Source of the DNA: Microbacterium testaceum StLB037
Lineage (GTDB): Bacteria; Actinomycetota; Actinomycetes; Actinomycetales; Microbacteriaceae
Assembly (NCBI RefSeq): GCF_008763945.1
Contig: NZ_VTQH01000002.1
Coordinates: 300,480-364,479 of the forward strand
Length of the DNA stretch: 64,000 nucleotides
Direction: 5' to 3'
A program made the translations under genes and the position numbers. The notes below the pieces were generated by a model, which ran no database searches, was not told the origin of the DNA, and saw only the letters and a list, made by a program, of their open reading frames with translations. Shown piece by piece: positions 62,558 through 64,000 of the stretch. Each line of letters begins with the position of its first letter. The first letter of the stretch is position 1.

Positions 62558-63589
62558 ATGCCTCGCTCTCCTCGCGCCAAAGTGCTCTGGTTCGCCCGAC
62601 TCGAGCGCCGTTTTCACCGCTGGCGCGAACGTCGCGCGCGCGCACGGGGCCTGCGCCCCGCCGTCACCGGCTTTCCGGGTTACGGCACCGAGGAGTGGGT
62701 GCGCGTCCTCGGCCGGGTGCTCATCGCCCCGCCGCTCAAGCGGACGTCGACGGGTGAATTCGCGAGCCTGCGCGGGTGGCGTAGCTTCGCCGCCGTCCCC
62801 GTCGGTTTCGGTCAGGTCGACGTCGTCATCGACGGGGTCACCCACCGTGTCGTCGCCGACCGCGGCGGAGTGATCGACGCCAAGCTGCCCGCCACGCTCT
62901 CGCCCGGGTGGCAGACGATCACCATGTCGGTCGAGGGCGGCGAGCCGACCGAGACGCGCGTGTTCATCGTCGGCTCCGAGGTGCGGTTCGGCGTCGTCAG
63001 CGACATCGACGACACCGTGATGGTCACGCTTCTCCCCCGCCCCCTGCTCGCCGCGTGGAACTCCTTCGTCGTCGACGAGCACGCGCGCCAGCCCGTGCCC
63101 GGCATGGCCGTGATGCTCGAACGCCTCACCCGCGAGCACCCGGGCACCCCGGTCATCTACCTCTCGACCGGTGCCTGGAACGTCGCGCCGACCCTCACGC
63201 GCTTCATGCGCCGCCACCTCTTCCCCGCGGGCTCGTTCCTGCTCACCGACTGGGGCCCCACGCACGATCGCTGGTTCCGCAGCGGCCGGGAGCACAAGGA
63301 GCAGAACCTCCGCCGCCTCGCCGCTGAGTTCCCACAGGTGAAGTGGCTCCTGGTCGGCGACGACGGCCAGCACGACGACGCGATCTACACCGGCTTCGCG
63401 ATCGAGCACCCGCAGAACGTCGCCGCCGTGGCGATCCGCAAGCTCCTGCCCGCCGAAGCAGTGCTCGCCGGTGGCCGCACGGTCGTCGACGACCACTCCG
63501 CCGCCGAGGTGCCGTGGGTGACCGAGTCCGATGGCGCGGGCCTTCTCGACCGCCTGCGCAGTACCGGGGTCATCTCGAACGACGCCTGA
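62558..63589 (+). CDS. App1 family phosphatase (DUF2183)
   Basis: 343 aa. The haloacid-dehalogenase-like catalytic DxDxT motif is in VVSDIDDTVMV, with downstream IYLSTGAWNVAPTLTRFMRRH, LLTDWGPTHDRWFRSGREHKEQN, and LLVGDDGQHDDAIYTGFA, matching the catalytic domain of yeast App1 phosphatidate phosphatase. It is probably a phosphatase for phosphatidate or a related lipid phosphate, and its pairing with a DedA lipid transporter fits. The N-terminus is strongly basic. ATG at 62558. Confidence 0.9.
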   Translation: MPRSPRAKVLWFARLERRFHRWRERRARARGLRPAVTGFPGYGTEEWVRVLGRVLIAPPLKRTSTGEFASLRGWRSFAAVPVGFGQVDVVIDGVTHRVVADRGGVIDAKLPATLSPGWQTITMSVEGGEPTETRVFIVGSEVRFGVVSDIDDTVMVTLLPRPLLAAWNSFVVDEHARQPVPGMAVMLERLTREHPGTPVIYLSTGAWNVAPTLTRFMRRHLFPAGSFLLTDWGPTHDRWFRSGREHKEQNLRRLAAEFPQVKWLLVGDDGQHDDAIYTGFAIEHPQNVAAVAIRKLLPAEAVLAGGRTVVDDHSAAEVPWVTESDGAGLLDRLRSTGVISNDA

Positions 63590-63608
63590 CCCGGGTGGAA
63601 TGGGACCG

Positions 63609-64000
63609 GGGCTGAGGTGGCGCGGATCGCTGAGGTGGTGCGGGGCGCGGGATGCCGAGCCGCCCGGCGGTGTGCGTAACGTCAGCGATGTGCGCGAAGT
63701 CAGTGGCATCCCGTGTGTTTCGGCTGAGGTTGTGCGGATGACTGAGGTTGTGTCGCGGCGCGGGATGCCGCGACCCCCGGCGCCGCGCAACCTCAGCGAT
63801 TCGCCCTCAGTCAGTGGCATCCCGCGTCTTCCGGCTGAGGATGTGCAGATCGCTGAGGGTGCGCAGCTGGGTCGGGATGCCGTGCCCCGGTGCCGCGCGC
63901 AACCTCAGCGAACCGCGCAAAGTCAGTGGCATCCCACGTCTTCCGGCTGAGGATGTGCAGATCGCTGAGGGTGCGCAGCTGGGTCGGGATGCCGTGCCCC
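63609..64000. repeat. Tandem array of ~112-bp imperfect repeats
   Basis: Units start at 63609, 63721, 63832 and 63944 (112, 111, 112 and at least 57 bp; the array leaves the window). Units 3 and 4 are identical over the 57 visible bases of unit 4. Each complete unit has two GCTGAGG-type boxes near its start, one CGGGATGCC box, then the inverted partners CAACCTCAGCG (or a variant) and GTGGCATCCC. The interleaved inverted repeats allow alternative foldings. The mix of 111 and 112 bp shifts the frame, so it is not a coding repeat. There are no unique spacers, so it is not a CRISPR array. Confidence 0.85.

Noticed and set aside
63531..63950. Repeat-containing protein encoded by the terminal array
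   Set aside because: Units of 111 and 112 bp change the frame between copies, and no start with a ribosome binding site precedes it.
63609..64000. CRISPR array
   Set aside because: Units are contiguous ~112-bp repeats without unique spacers, and no cas gene is present.

Overview
The window reads as a chromosomal segment of a high-GC actinobacterium of the family Microbacteriaceae, most likely Microbacterium or a close relative. This rests on very high GC, strong G/C third positions, ATGA/GTGA start-stop overlaps, many apparently leaderless genes (TANNNT hexamer 5-7 nt before the start codon), and a conserved actinobacterial order hemW-hrcA-dnaJ-rsmE-HIT-phoH-ybeY-CNNM-era ... recO-uppS ... 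dusB-dgt-dnaG on the minus strand. No 16S rRNA or other species-level marker is present, so the genus is an inference.

Layout. 0-3.3 kb: 3' end of a CNNM/CBS protein, an SDR oxidoreductase, a zinc-ribbon/PD-(D/E)XK protein, a DUF4190 membrane protein and a CAU-anticodon tRNA. 3.3-6.5 kb: a tightly overlapped operon that looks like an orphan type VII-associated cassette (EspC-like protein, helical N-terminus plus cutinase-like serine hydrolase, YbaB-fold protein, small helical protein, lipoprotein), without secretion machinery nearby. 6.6-19 kb: mixed genes (DMT transporter, peptide deformylase, YgiB/YgiC-like pair, SRPBCC + DUF4166, glutaminase, OafA-type acyltransferase, Ser/Thr kinase, tRNA-Asn, orphan ABC ATPase, MFS). 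19-24 kb: dnaG, dgt, dusB and a DsbA-family protein. 24.2-31.8 kb: a catabolic island (tripartite tricarboxylate transporter, class III CoA transferase, citryl-CoA-lyase-like enzyme; divergently an IclR regulator, RraA-like aldolase and 2-hydroxyacid dehydrogenase) inserted in the core block. 31.8-50.3 kb: uppS, recO, leuA with an attenuation leader, era, ybeY, phoH, dnaJ, hrcA (CIRCE operator), hemW, lepA. 50.5-64 kb: two alpha/beta hydrolases, rpsT, holA, comEC, comEA, DUF2087, leuS, pabB, DedA, an App1 phosphatase and a 112-bp tandem repeat array running off the right edge.

How parts work together. The core genes serve translation, tRNA/rRNA modification, replication and heat shock. holA-comEC-comEA form a DNA replication/uptake block. 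The island genes can be read as uptake, CoA activation and C-C cleavage of a (hydroxy)polycarboxylate under an IclR regulator whose candidate operator lies between the two divergent units. The most unusual signals are the T7SS-like cassette, the comEC frame that runs far into holA, the leuA leader, the terminal repeat array, and a 7-bp word (GGATGCC/GGCATCC) that recurs throughout regardless of strand and frame.
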